A stretch of DNA of 64,000 bases, taken from positions 1 through 64,000 of the forward strand of contig QZKV01000007.1 of the NCBI GenBank assembly GCA_003599575.1, in the 5' to 3' direction. Each line of letters opens with the position of its first letter. Position 1 is the first letter of the stretch. The notes beneath the pieces were generated by a model. That model did not search any database and had not been told where the DNA came from. It was given only the letters and a program-made list of their open reading frames with translations. The position numbers and the translations under genes were made by a program. The DNA is from Desulfobacteraceae bacterium (GTDB lineage: Bacteria; Desulfobacterota; Desulfobacteria; Desulfobacterales; Desulfosarcinaceae). This document shows, in pieces, positions 34,527 through 43,292 of the stretch.

Positions 34527-35771
34527 ATGGCACACATTCAGGGTCCGGCGGGCTTGCTGGTCATCATGGCGTTGGCTTGGGCGCTGAGTGAAAAGCGGCG
34601 CCGATTTCCTTTCAAGATCGCAATCCTTGGCATTGGTTCCCAAATCGCCATTGCGGTCATCCTGCTCAAAGTGCCCATTTTTCAAAGGCTGTTCATAGCC
34701 TTGAATTCCCTGGTCATGGCATTGGAAGCCGCCACGACCGCCGGCACCACCATGGTGTTCGGGTTTCTGGGAGGCGGCCCCCCGCCGTTCGAGGTCGATT
34801 CACCCGGGCATCTCTACATTCTGGCGTTCCGGGCCTTGCCGCTGATTCTGGTGATCAGCGCACTCTCCGCATTGTTGTTCTATTGGAGGATCTTGCCCTG
34901 GGTGGTCCGGGGGTTCGCCTGGTGCCTGACCCGCTCGCTGGGCATTGGCGGGGCTGAGGGCTTGGGGGTGGCCGCCAATGTATTCGTGGGGATGGTGGAA
35001 GCGCCTCTGTTTATTCGGCCATACCTGCTGCAGATGACCCGCAGCGAACTGTTCTCCCTGATGGTGGCCGGCATGGCCACGATCGCCGGGACGGTGATGG
35101 TCTTGTATGCCTCACTGCTGGGCGGTCTTATTCCAGGCGTGATGGGACATATCCTGGTGGCATCGATCATCAGTGTACCGGCCGCGGTGGTCATTGCCAA
35201 GATCATGATTCCCGAAAACAGTGTGCCTACCGCGGGGCGGCACAGCGTGCCGTCAGAAGCCCATAACAGCATGGACGCCGTTACCCGGGGGACCATGCAA
35301 GGCGTCCAGCTGCTCATCAATATAGTGGCCATGCTGGTGGTGTTGGTCGCACTGGTCCATTTGATCAACCTGGTGTTGGGTCTGCTGCCCAACTGGGGTG
35401 GCACCAAGATCACCCTGCAAACCTTGCTCGGACTGATCACAGCGCCCCTGGTATGGCTGATCGGTATCCCCTGGTCGGAAGCCCCCACGGCAGGCGCCTT
35501 GTTGGCCACTAAAACGGTGCTTAACGAATTTATTGCCTACCTGGATTTGAGCCGTTTGCCCCCCGGCGCCCTGAGCGAACGTAGCCTGATCATCATGATC
35601 TATGCCATGTGCGGGTTTGCCAATCCGGGATCGCTGGGAATCATGATCGGCGGATTGAGCACCATGGCGCCGGAAAGGCGCGCCGAGATCGTCTCGCTGG
35701 GAATTCGCTCGATTCTGGCCGGCACCCTGGCCACTTGCATGACCGGGGCAGTGGTGGGGCTGATCAGGTAG
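34527..35771 (+). CDS. Concentrative nucleoside transporter (NupC/CNT family)
   Basis: A 414-residue membrane protein with about nine hydrophobic segments. Family markers include GIGGAEGLGVAANVFVGMVEAPLFIRPYL, then MTRSELFSLMVAGMATIAGTVM, and near the C-terminus FANPGSLGIMIGGLSTMAPERR. These transporters use an ion gradient to bring nucleosides into the cell. The ATG at 34527 lies in a noncoding gap of about 190 bases. A terminator-like hairpin follows at 35873-35908. Confidence 0.9.
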   Translation: MAHIQGPAGLLVIMALAWALSEKRRRFPFKIAILGIGSQIAIAVILLKVPIFQRLFIALNSLVMALEAATTAGTTMVFGFLGGGPPPFEVDSPGHLYILAFRALPLILVISALSALLFYWRILPWVVRGFAWCLTRSLGIGGAEGLGVAANVFVGMVEAPLFIRPYLLQMTRSELFSLMVAGMATIAGTVMVLYASLLGGLIPGVMGHILVASIISVPAAVVIAKIMIPENSVPTAGRHSVPSEAHNSMDAVTRGTMQGVQLLINIVAMLVVLVALVHLINLVLGLLPNWGGTKITLQTLLGLITAPLVWLIGIPWSEAPTAGALLATKTVLNEFIAYLDLSRLPPGALSERSLIIMIYAMCGFANPGSLGIMIGGLSTMAPERRAEIVSLGIRSILAGTLATCMTGAVVGLIR

Positions 35772-35872
35772 AAAGAAGCATTCACTCGAATTCTTCCAAG
35801 TGACCTTCTCAAAGCAGGTATGGACGTAAACGTGCGCGGCTTTAAGCCGCGCTGTCGACTCCCTAATGGAAA

Positions 35873-35908
35873 GAGGGCAACCTGCGGCTGCCCTCCGATT
35901 TTATTTTC
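35873..35908 (+). terminator. Rho-independent terminator after the nucleoside transporter gene
   Basis: GAGGGCA (35873-35879) pairs with TGCCCTC (35889-35895) over a nine-base loop and is followed by GATTTTATTTT. A second perfect palindrome, GCGCGGCT-TTA-AGCCGCGC, lies at 35834-35852 just before it. Confidence 0.7.
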
Positions 35909-35923
35909 TTACTTTTCTTCCAT

Positions 35924-36430
35924 TCAGAATGGCAGCACCTGGGCCAGCTCTTCGTCGCCGAAGTCGAATTTGGCGCCCGTCAGGGGCGACGCTTCATCGT
36001 AGAAGAATTGCGGCAGACGGTCGTCTTTGGCCGTAAATCAGGCGGCCCGGTTGAACTTCTTTTCCAGCATGAGAGTTTCGATGCGCGCGATGATATCCAG
36101 GTCCCGATCAGGCAATTGGCGCCGATCAGGGCCACCGTCGTACTCGAAGCCCGAGATGAGGTATTTGCCGTCCTTGTCGGCGAAGTCGATTGCGGTCTTT
36201 TTCTTGGCGAATTCCACGACGATGGTCTTGAGATCCTTGGACCCCATCACCGATCCCATGCCGCCGCGTGCCATGGCCCGGCTAGGCTGGCCGGTCGTGT
36301 GATCCGTCACCTGGATGGTGGAGCTGACGTACCCGCGCTCTCCGGCCGGGCAGCCGGTGCCGATGCGGACCTGCTCACATCGGACCGGGGTAATCCATCC
36401 GTATTTCCGGAAACCACAATTTTGAGCCCG
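35924..36430 (-). pseudogene. Remnant of tungsten aldehyde:ferredoxin oxidoreductase (AOR)
   Basis: Translating the minus strand gives two AOR pieces. The upstream one reads IGTGCPAGERGYVSS then ARGGMGSVMGSKDLKTIVVEF, the conserved AOR block ahead of the cofactor-binding region. The downstream one reads KDDRLPQFFYDEASPLTGAKF and ends ELAQVLPF, the C-terminus of the family. Hundreds of residues between them are missing, a TGA stands at 36038-36040, and another stop bounds the upstream end near 36430. It is a deletion remnant, unlikely to be functional. AORs oxidise aldehydes with ferredoxin; loss here implies that role is dispensable or covered elsewhere. Confidence 0.8.
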
Positions 36431-36862
36431 TCATTAAGCTAAGCGTGGGGTGCGTCACCCATGTATCTGGCTGAGCAAACCGCATGCACCCAAGTTTCGG
36501 GGCAGTCGTTCTTCAAATACGTTGAAATACAATCAAACTTTCAAGTCGCTCGCAAGGTGAGCGTAAACCCGGCAGGGACGATGAAAATTTTAACAATTTG
36601 AAAAACGATATGCACCTTCATACCAGTCAGGCAGTATGGCTTAAGTCCTCACGTGAAGCTATCGCGACGTTCGACACCCCAGGCAAGGCTGCTGACTTGT
36701 ACATGAAGATTACATGTGCAGATGGGCTGGACTGGGGTAAAAACCGTATTCTTTTGACGGGAAGGTCCAGGTATTTGGAGGACGCTGCTCTCAGGTATTA
36801 TTTCCGCCTTTAGACGCCGCTTTGTGCCTGATCAACCGTACACAAGAAGGGAGAGCCAAATT
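36431..36862. other. Noncoding stretch upstream of the PHA genes
   Basis: About 430 bases between the AOR remnant and the phasin-like gene. It probably holds the promoter of the PHA region, but I see no clear consensus. A plus-strand frame at 36598-36813 has no RBS or family look and is not called. Confidence 0.45.
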
Positions 36863-37129
36863 TTGGATAACATCGGCTTGGAAATGTTTAAAATGTGGAA
36901 CTCATCCTGGAGAAATTATGTCCAGGCGCTTGGCTTGATGCAGGACCAGGGAGAAAGAATGCTAGACCTCGCCTTTGGTCAAAGCCAGGCGGTTCAGGAA
37001 GAAACCAAAAGACTCTTAAAGGATGGGATGACCCGGGCCCAGGAGGCCCAAAAATCATATTTGCAGGTCGTGAATGACAACTTTAAAAAAATCGAGGAGC
37101 TGCTTGGACAAAGTTACCAAGAATCCTGA
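36863..37129 (+). CDS. Phasin-like protein
   Basis: An 88-residue amphipathic helical protein (LEMFKMWNSSWRNYVQALGLM and KRLLKDGMTRAQEAQKSYLQ), like small phasins or PhaE-associated proteins that coat PHA granules. The likely start is TTG at 36863, with AAGGGAG about ten bases upstream; a GTG at 36821 without an RBS is the alternative. A terminator lies at 37155-37205, so it is transcribed apart from phaE-phaC. The phasin call rests on sequence character and context. Confidence 0.6.
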   Translation: MDNIGLEMFKMWNSSWRNYVQALGLMQDQGERMLDLAFGQSQAVQEETKRLLKDGMTRAQEAQKSYLQVVNDNFKKIEELLGQSYQES

Positions 37130-37154
37130 CCGACACAAGCTGCGGGAAAAAGAT

Positions 37155-37205
37155 GCCCGGCCTAAAAATTGAATCTTAATCAACAAAGGCTGGGCTTCGT
37201 TTTTC
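37155..37205 (+). terminator. Rho-independent terminator after the phasin-like gene
   Basis: GCCCGGCCT (37155-37163) pairs with AGGCTGGGC (37187-37195) through a stem with one G-U pair and a 23-base loop, followed by TTCGTTTTT. The loop is long, but the T tract supports termination. Confidence 0.6.
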
Positions 37206-37370
37206 TACAACCGGTGCGCAGCGCTGTACGGGGACATGGTTCCTGCCGACTTGGCGGACGGGAAACATGAGGCGGGCGGAAACCGCCAAAAATGAGCGCA
37301 GATGAAACAAGCATTTTTTCAAGGATGTCAGTTATTCTCAGATAAAGTTCTTACATGAAGGGAGTTTCAA

Positions 37371-38480
37371 ATGGCTATGGCCGAACAAGCCAACGATTTC
37401 TTTTCCCAGTTGGGGGAATTTCAAAAAAAATCGTATGTCCAGTGGGGGGATGCTTACAACAAATTGTACCATCCATTGTTCGATTCCATGAACTACTGGC
37501 AGGGGATGAAGATGCCTTTTCAAATGCCCGATCTTTTCACCAAATGGAATGAAAAGATCAAGGAACCCGTCGGAAAATCCGCAGATCAGGTCAATGAGGA
37601 TCTCGGGCCCCAGACGATTGACCGAATGATGCGGGCCAGCAATGTGTTCGTTGCATTGAATGAGTTTTGGATGGAGACTCTAAAAGAACTGCCGGAACTC
37701 TATAAAGTAAAAGGAGATGCCGAAAAATCCCGCGAGATCTTCGATATGTGGGGAGAGCGCTACAAAAGCCTCTTTGAGAAAATGCTTGGCATGCCGGTTT
37801 CAAATGCGGCCGAGGAAATCATGGCCTCCTGGCTGAACACCATCCAGATGGATCAGACCGCATTGGGCCTGGTCTGGAATCCCTGGATAGAAGCCATGCC
37901 AAAATTGCAGGAACAGGCCGAGAAAATTACCAAAGGAGATTTTTCCGCGATTGCCGAAGGATTCAGCCTCTGGCGCGATGTATATAACGATACCTTGGGC
38001 CGGATTTTCAGAATGCCGGCTTTCGGGCTAACCAAGGAGCATACCGAAAGGGTCAGAAAGGCCTATGCTGCCTACATTCAATTCGCATCATCGCTGCCGT
38101 ATTTGTATCAATTTTTCTACAACACAGGGATGACGGCCCTCAAGGAGGTGTTTCACAAGCTGCAGAATTTGAAGTTTGATGAATTGACACCGGAAACCAT
38201 GCGGGAAATCTACAAAATATGGTTGACCACCAACGAGAATGCATTTTTCGAGCTCTTCAAGAGGCCCGATTTCAGCAATACCATGGGCGAGGTTTTCAAC
38301 TATGGTCTCAGGTTCAAAAAGCGGCTTGATGATCTGACCGCGGAATGGTGCAAGTCCCTTTCCATCCCCACAAACCGCGACCATGATAAAATGGCCACGG
38401 CCATTCACGAGCTTCGCAGAAAAGTGCGGCTGCAGCAGAAGAACATTGATGCACTTCAACATAAACTTGAGAGCTTATAA
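37371..38480 (+). CDS. phaE: Class III PHA synthase subunit PhaE
   Basis: A 369-residue protein of PhaE size and type. It is almost wholly helical, begins MAMAEQANDFFSQLGEFQKK, and ends in a coiled coil (ELRRKVRLQQKNIDALQHKLESL) typical of PhaE, where it contacts PhaC. PhaE is non-catalytic but needed for class III synthase activity. The ATG has AAGGGAG upstream. phaC follows 17 bases later, so the pair is co-transcribed. Confidence 0.9.
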   Translation: MAMAEQANDFFSQLGEFQKKSYVQWGDAYNKLYHPLFDSMNYWQGMKMPFQMPDLFTKWNEKIKEPVGKSADQVNEDLGPQTIDRMMRASNVFVALNEFWMETLKELPELYKVKGDAEKSREIFDMWGERYKSLFEKMLGMPVSNAAEEIMASWLNTIQMDQTALGLVWNPWIEAMPKLQEQAEKITKGDFSAIAEGFSLWRDVYNDTLGRIFRMPAFGLTKEHTERVRKAYAAYIQFASSLPYLYQFFYNTGMTALKEVFHKLQNLKFDELTPETMREIYKIWLTTNENAFFELFKRPDFSNTMGEVFNYGLRFKKRLDDLTAEWCKSLSIPTNRDHDKMATAIHELRRKVRLQQKNIDALQHKLESL

Positions 38481-38497
38481 AAGAGAAGGAGAAACTG

Positions 38498-39610
38498 ATG
38501 CAGCTGACACCCGAAGAAGTAGCCGCAAAGTATTTCAAGGAAATTGAAAAATACAACAGCCGTCTTCTCCGTATAACCGAGACCCTGCTGGAAAAGGAGG
38601 ACGTGGACCTTGCAACTTCTCCAAAGGATCTTGTCTTTCAAGAAGATATCATGAGTCTTTACCATTTTAAACCTTCGAAGCAGATCAAATGCCCGATTCC
38701 GTTGCTCATCACCTATGCCCTTGTGAATCGTGAGACCATGATGGACCTTGAAGAAGGGCGAAGCCTTATCCGCAATCTGCTCAATCTGGGAATGGATATA
38801 TACATGATCGTATGGGGCTATCCATCCAGAACCGAACGCTATCTGACACTCGATGACTACATTGATGTCTATATGGACGATTGCGTGGAGTACATTAAAA
38901 AAGAAAGAGGCATCAACAGCCTCAACCTGATGGGAGTCTGTCAGGGTGGCACGTTTTCAGCCATCTACGCTGCGCTCTACCCGGAGAAAGTCCGTAATTT
39001 GATCACCATGGTGACTCCTATCGATTTTCATACGGAAGATGGACTTTTAAACATCTGGGCCCGTTACCTCGATGCAGATTTGATGGTGGATGCGCTGGGC
39101 AATATACCGGGGGATCTTATGAATCTCGGGTTCCTGATGCTCAAACCCTACCAGCTCATGATGGACAAATATATCGGCCTTGTAGATGGGGCTGAAAACC
39201 CAAGGGCGGTTGAAAGCTTCCTGAGGATGGAAAAGTGGATTTTCGACAGTCCCGACCAGGCCGGTGAAACCTTCCGCAAATTCATCAATGAGATGTTTAA
39301 GAAAAACAGCCTGATCAAGGGCGAACTCGAAATCGGGGGCAAAAAAGTGGATTTGAAGAAGATCGATATGCCGGTGTTGAATATCTACGCGGAGCAGGAT
39401 CACCTGGTGCCGCCCTCTTCATCAAAGGTTTTCGCCAAATATACTTCCTCCAAGGACTTCACCAACAAGAGCTTTCCGGTAGGCCATATCGGCATGTATG
39501 TGAGCTCCAAAGCCCAGTACGATCTGGCCCCATTGATTGCGGATTGGCTTATCAAACGCTTTGCAAGCACGAACAAAGTCCGGGTATTTACCTCCCCGAG
39601 CATGGCGTAG
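38498..39610 (+). CDS. phaC: Class III poly(3-hydroxyalkanoate) synthase PhaC
   Basis: A 370-residue alpha/beta-hydrolase-fold synthase. The catalytic triad is intact: Cys148 in the lipase-like box GVCQGG, Asp301 in AEQDHLVPP and His330 in PVGHIG. The length matches class III PhaC, which works with PhaE to polymerise 3-hydroxyacyl-CoA into storage granules. AAGGAG precedes the ATG. A 15-bp hairpin follows the stop, and phaJ lies 263 bases further on. Confidence 0.95.
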   Translation: MQLTPEEVAAKYFKEIEKYNSRLLRITETLLEKEDVDLATSPKDLVFQEDIMSLYHFKPSKQIKCPIPLLITYALVNRETMMDLEEGRSLIRNLLNLGMDIYMIVWGYPSRTERYLTLDDYIDVYMDDCVEYIKKERGINSLNLMGVCQGGTFSAIYAALYPEKVRNLITMVTPIDFHTEDGLLNIWARYLDADLMVDALGNIPGDLMNLGFLMLKPYQLMMDKYIGLVDGAENPRAVESFLRMEKWIFDSPDQAGETFRKFINEMFKKNSLIKGELEIGGKKVDLKKIDMPVLNIYAEQDHLVPPSSSKVFAKYTSSKDFTNKSFPVGHIGMYVSSKAQYDLAPLIADWLIKRFASTNKVRVFTSPSMA

Positions 39611-39646
39611 AGAAATAGATCAATTTCATAAGCAAACAATCAACCA

Positions 39647-39695
39647 GGGTGCTTCTCCTTTCAGCGGCTAAACACACCGCAAAGGGGAGGCGCCC
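39647..39695 (+). terminator. Long GU-tolerant hairpin after phaC
   Basis: GGGTGCTTCTCCTTT (39647-39661) pairs fully with AAAGGGGAGGCGCCC (39681-39695) if G-U pairs are allowed, over a 19-base loop. There is no T tract, so it may be an mRNA-stabilising stem or an attenuator before phaJ rather than a terminator. The three G-U pairs exist only on the plus-strand RNA, which fits an RNA function. Confidence 0.5.
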
Positions 39696-39873
39696 GTGAT
39701 TCGCCCGGCAGCTGCGAACTGTTGCATTGATCCGATGCGCCCATTTCGGGACAGAGCCAGAAAAAGGAAAAACGGGCTCCTGACCTCTGGCGCCGGTTTC
39801 TAAAAACGAGTGGCGCCGGGCCGCATAACGTCCCTTCGCATACCTAAAAACACATCAACAATGGAGTAAATTC

Positions 39874-40302
39874 ATGAACAAAGGGTTGACCCTGCACCAG
39901 CTGGCCGTTGATCAAACCTACGAGAAAAGCGTGACTGTGCAAGAAGAAATGATCAAGCTGTTCGCACAAGCCACCGGCGATCACAATCCCATCCACCTGG
40001 ATGAAGAATATGCCAAAGGAACCCGGTTTGGGACTCGAGTGGCTCATGGAATGCTTCAGGCGGGTATTTTATCTGCGATCCTGGGAATGGAATTTCCTGG
40101 TATCGGCACCATCTATCTTTCGCAAACCCTCAAGTTTACGAGGTCCGTTTTTATCGGGGATACGATTCATTTCAATCTGAAGGTGCTCGAGGTGATTCCG
40201 GAGAAGAATCGCGTTCGTCTGGAAACCGTGTGCAGCAATCAAAAAGGCGAGACGACCCTGGTCGGAGAGGCTGTGGTTTTGCCCCCGAGTCAAACTGATT
40301 AG
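39874..40302 (+). CDS. phaJ: (R)-specific enoyl-CoA hydratase, MaoC type
   Basis: A 142-residue single hotdog-domain protein with the hydratase-2 motif ATGDHNPIHLD, giving catalytic Asp36 and His41, and GTRVAHGMLQAG after it. PhaJ converts trans-2-enoyl-CoA from beta-oxidation into (R)-3-hydroxyacyl-CoA, the monomer for PhaC. Placement behind phaEC supports this role. ATG 39874 has GGAGTAA upstream. The general MaoC function is firm; the PHA role is from context. Confidence 0.88.
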   Translation: MNKGLTLHQLAVDQTYEKSVTVQEEMIKLFAQATGDHNPIHLDEEYAKGTRFGTRVAHGMLQAGILSAILGMEFPGIGTIYLSQTLKFTRSVFIGDTIHFNLKVLEVIPEKNRVRLETVCSNQKGETTLVGEAVVLPPSQTD

Positions 40303-40440
40303 TTTGTCGGGATTGGCTGCGTTCGTTGGGTTGTTTCAGGAACAGTGTATTTAGCGGCCCTTGATTGGAAATGCACATGAGCGGCAACGCTTTTAATCGG
40401 CGGCGGGCGGCGTATCCTGCCGCCGAAGGACTTCCGGAAT

Positions 40441-40839
40441 CTATTTTTTTTGCAGTACTTGTTTGACCAAATTGCCGTCTGCCGAACTACCGAAATGGGC
40501 CATGATGGGTTTCATGGCCTGCATTTTGTTGTTGAATTGTGAAAAATCGATATTTTCATCAATCCATGCTGAAATTTCCTCTTCGGTCGCCTGTTTGGGC
40601 AAATATCCCTCCACTACTTCGACAAATTGGTTGGTTTCAGGACCACCGGTTTGCGCCAGCACTTCTTTTTCGGATTTGATCAGTTTTTTAAGAATCTGGA
40701 TTACCTCGCTGTCGGGAATATCTTTGCGGGTTTGTCGTCCGAATTCCCCCATCACAACCCTTAAGATGTTCTTTTTCTCCTCATCCCTGGCCTTCATGGC
40801 CGACGTCAAATCCTTTTTAATTTGATCCTGTAATCCCAT
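40441..40839 (-). CDS. GatB/YqeY domain protein
   Basis: A 132-residue protein slightly shorter than typical YqeY (about 147). It starts MGLQDQIKKDLTSAMKARDEEKKNILRVVMGEF and ends with the characteristic AMKPIMAHFGSSADGNLVKQVLQ. The family is related to the tail domain of GatB and has no settled function, though it is thought to bind tRNA or the ribosome. It is transcribed toward phaJ and is divergent from the regulator gene at 41.1 kb. Confidence 0.88.
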   Translation of the reverse strand: MGLQDQIKKDLTSAMKARDEEKKNILRVVMGEFGRQTRKDIPDSEVIQILKKLIKSEKEVLAQTGGPETNQFVEVVEGYLPKQATEEEISAWIDENIDFSQFNNKMQAMKPIMAHFGSSADGNLVKQVLQKK

Positions 40840-41102
40840 AGAAAAACCTCCCCCTTTTTATTTGAAGAGCAGACGCCCCAGCTTGCCCTTCAGGCCGGAG
40901 CCACAGCTCATATCGTGTTCGGCCGAAAACTGCATTAAAAATGTTTTCATTCCGGCGCTTAAATGTTTGAGTTGCGGCTTTCCTTTCGCTTCCGATGCGT
41001 GGGCAAGTTTCCGGATCGGTATCGAAAAATTTTGACATTTCCCCATAAATTACGGATATATCTGGTCGCAGACAGGGGCAAGAGAGGAAAAAGGACCCAA
41101 TC

Positions 41103-41780
41103 ATGCGTTTGCTGTTGATCGAAGACGATTTCAAAATCGCTTCCTTTGTGATGAAAGGATTGGAGGCGGCGGCTTTTGCCGTGGACCATGCCGCCGACGG
41201 CGACAGCGGATTGGATCTTGCGTTGAATGCCACCTACGATGTGATCATCGTGGATCTGATGCTTCCCCGGCGCGACGGCCTTTCGGTGATTCGCCGGTTG
41301 CGCAGGGAACAGATCATGACGCCGGTGATTATCCTCAGCGCCAAGGATTCGGTGGACGATCGCGTCAAGGGGCTCGAGACCGGCAGCGATGACTACCTGC
41401 CCAAGCCGTTTGCCTTTGCCGAGTTGCTGGCCCGAATCCAGGCCCTGATACGTCGGGCCAGCGGCAGGTCCGAACCTACCCTTCTGACATTTGCGGATTT
41501 GAGACTCGATCTGGTCACGCGCGAAGTATTCCGGGGTGGACGGCGCATCGACTTGCAGCCTTTAGAGTACTCTCTGCTGGCCTACCTGATGCGCAACGCC
41601 GGCAAGGTGGTCTCCAAAACCATGATCATGGAGCATGTCTGGAACTACAATTTCGATCCTCAAACCAATGTGGTGGAAGCACGCATCTGCCGATTGCGCG
41701 ATAAAATCGACAAAGGGTTTGAACCCAAGTTGCTCCACACCGTGCGCGGGGTCGGATATGTCATTCGAAGTGATACGTAA
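41103..41780 (+). CDS. OmpR-family response regulator
   Basis: A 225-residue regulator. The receiver has DD at 8-9, Asp51 in VIIVDLMLPRRDG and Lys101 in YLPKPFAF. The C-terminal winged helix ends NVVEARICRLRDKID then LHTVRGVGYVIR. It is followed with a 23-base overlap by a membrane histidine kinase and then by a degQ-type protease gene, the usual neighbourhood of envelope-stress or metal-responsive systems. The three 11-bp repeats ahead of degQ are its likely target. Confidence 0.92.
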   Translation: MRLLLIEDDFKIASFVMKGLEAAAFAVDHAADGDSGLDLALNATYDVIIVDLMLPRRDGLSVIRRLRREQIMTPVIILSAKDSVDDRVKGLETGSDDYLPKPFAFAELLARIQALIRRASGRSEPTLLTFADLRLDLVTREVFRGGRRIDLQPLEYSLLAYLMRNAGKVVSKTMIMEHVWNYNFDPQTNVVEARICRLRDKIDKGFEPKLLHTVRGVGYVIRSDT

Positions 41781-43164
41781 ACTGACCCGCACGCTGGCTT
41801 TTAAGTTGACGCTCTGGTACGCGGTATTTTTTATAGTGTCGGCCGCCGTCGCCTTTGCCTTCTTTTACGTTTTGATTGTCCGGATCATCGATCAGCGCAC
41901 GGATGCCGACCTGCTCACCCAGGCCAACCGCCTCAACCAGATCTATGCCCTGCAAGGCAGCGAGCTGTTGGAGCGTGCGGCCCTGCTGCAGGTCCAGGCC
42001 GCCGGCGAACAGAAAATGTTCTTCCGGCTGTTCTATCCCAGCGGGGTATTTTTCGCTTCTTCCACAGCATCCTACTGGAAGGATATCGGGATCGACCGCC
42101 GTGCCGTGGAAGCCGTGCTCCGACAGGGCACGCCGCACACATACGCCACCCAGGCGGTGCCATCCCAGCCATTCCGGGCGCGCGTGCTTTATAAGCGCCT
42201 CGGGGGCGCCATCATGCTGCAGTTGGGGTACTCGCTGGAGGGCGAGAGCAGCCTGCTGCGCACCTTCCGGCGCACCTTTGTGGTCACCATGGCGGGCCTG
42301 CTGGTGGTCGCCATGGGCGTGGGATGGTTCATGGCCCGCAGGGCGCTGTCCGGAGTGGCGTCGGTAACGCGGACGGCCAGGCAGATTTCCGAAGATGATC
42401 TGGATACCCGCGTTCCGGTTCGTCATCGGCACAATGAGATCGACCAGCTGGCCGTTACCTTCAACCAGATGCTCGACCGCATCAAGCAACTGGTGGGCGG
42501 CATCCGGCAAATGAATGACAATATCGCTCATGACTTGCGCAGTCCGATCACAAGAATCCGCGGATTGGCGGAAGTGACCTTGAGCAGTGGAAGGGGGATG
42601 GAAGACTACGCGCAGATGGCTGCAAGCACGATTGAGGAATGCGACCGGCTGCTGCACATGATCAATACCATGTTGACCATCTCGCGCACCGAAGCGGGCG
42701 TGGATCCCATAACGTTCCAACCCGTGGATATAGCCGCATTGGTGCGCAATGCCTGCGGCTTGTTTCAGCCTTTGGCCGAAGACAAAGATATCCGGTTGCG
42801 CTGTGAAGCCGACGGGGCATGCGCGGTCCGCGGAAATGAATCCCTGCTCCAGCGCATGGTGGCCAACCTGCTCGACAATGCCATCAAATACACCCCGGCC
42901 CATGGTGAGGTCCGCGTCTCCGTAACCGGCGGCGCGGAGAGCGTCCGTGCGGTGGTGCAAGACAATGGACCCGGCCTGGCCCCAAGCGATCAGGCCCGCG
43001 TATTCGAACGGTTTTTCCGAGCCGATCAAAGCCGCTCCCAAAGCGGCGCCGGCCTCGGCCTAAGCCTTGCCCAGGCCATCGCGCATGCCCACAACGGGAA
43101 GATCATCCTGGAGAGCCGACCCGGCACGGGCAGCACCTTTACGGTAAGCCTGCCGGCGCTTTGA
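41758..43164 (+). CDS. Membrane sensor histidine kinase partner of the OmpR-type regulator
   Basis: A 468-residue kinase with two membrane segments (about residues 15-40 and 178-200) enclosing a small periplasmic sensor. HAMP (RTARQISEDDLDTRVPV) precedes a HisKA domain with the His in NIAHDLRSPITRIRG. The HATPase carries NLLDNAIKYTP, DNGPGLAP and GAGLGLSLAQAIAHAHNG. ATG 41758 lies inside the regulator gene, so translation is coupled. Domain order is that of heavy-metal/envelope sensor kinases (CusS/CpxA type). Confidence 0.92.
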   Translation: MSFEVIRKLTRTLAFKLTLWYAVFFIVSAAVAFAFFYVLIVRIIDQRTDADLLTQANRLNQIYALQGSELLERAALLQVQAAGEQKMFFRLFYPSGVFFASSTASYWKDIGIDRRAVEAVLRQGTPHTYATQAVPSQPFRARVLYKRLGGAIMLQLGYSLEGESSLLRTFRRTFVVTMAGLLVVAMGVGWFMARRALSGVASVTRTARQISEDDLDTRVPVRHRHNEIDQLAVTFNQMLDRIKQLVGGIRQMNDNIAHDLRSPITRIRGLAEVTLSSGRGMEDYAQMAASTIEECDRLLHMINTMLTISRTEAGVDPITFQPVDIAALVRNACGLFQPLAEDKDIRLRCEADGACAVRGNESLLQRMVANLLDNAIKYTPAHGEVRVSVTGGAESVRAVVQDNGPGLAPSDQARVFERFFRADQSRSQSGAGLGLSLAQAIAHAHNGKIILESRPGTGSTFTVSLPAL

Positions 43165-43214
43165 ACACTACAGGGAACCCACCGGTGAATGGACATAACC
43201 ACATTACCAAATGG

Positions 43215-43256
43215 TAATCTTGCGATCATGTTGCGGTCATCTTGATACCTTATAGT
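43215..43256 (+). promoter_or_regulatory. Three tandem 11-bp direct repeats and a -10 box before degQ
   Basis: TAATCTTGCGA (43215-43225), TCATGTTGCGG (43226-43236) and TCATCTTGATA (43237-43247) lie head to tail at exact 11-base steps, with the sequence TATAGT (43251-43256) as a likely -10 box just after. Such phased direct repeats are the usual binding sites of OmpR-family regulators. The spacing from the last repeat to -10 is very short, as at activator-dependent promoters. Site function is inferred. Confidence 0.55.
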
Positions 43257-43292
43257 GAAGCGGTCTTGATAACTCATTAAAGGAGGAAAGCG

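Noticed and set aside
36598..36813. 71-codon plus-strand frame upstream of the phasin gene
   Set aside because: No RBS, no similarity, and its composition matches the surrounding noncoding DNA.
41761..43041. 426-codon open frame antisense to the OmpR-linked kinase
   Set aside because: The sense frame has all kinase boxes; the antisense protein is His/Gly/Gln-rich and unlike a real protein.
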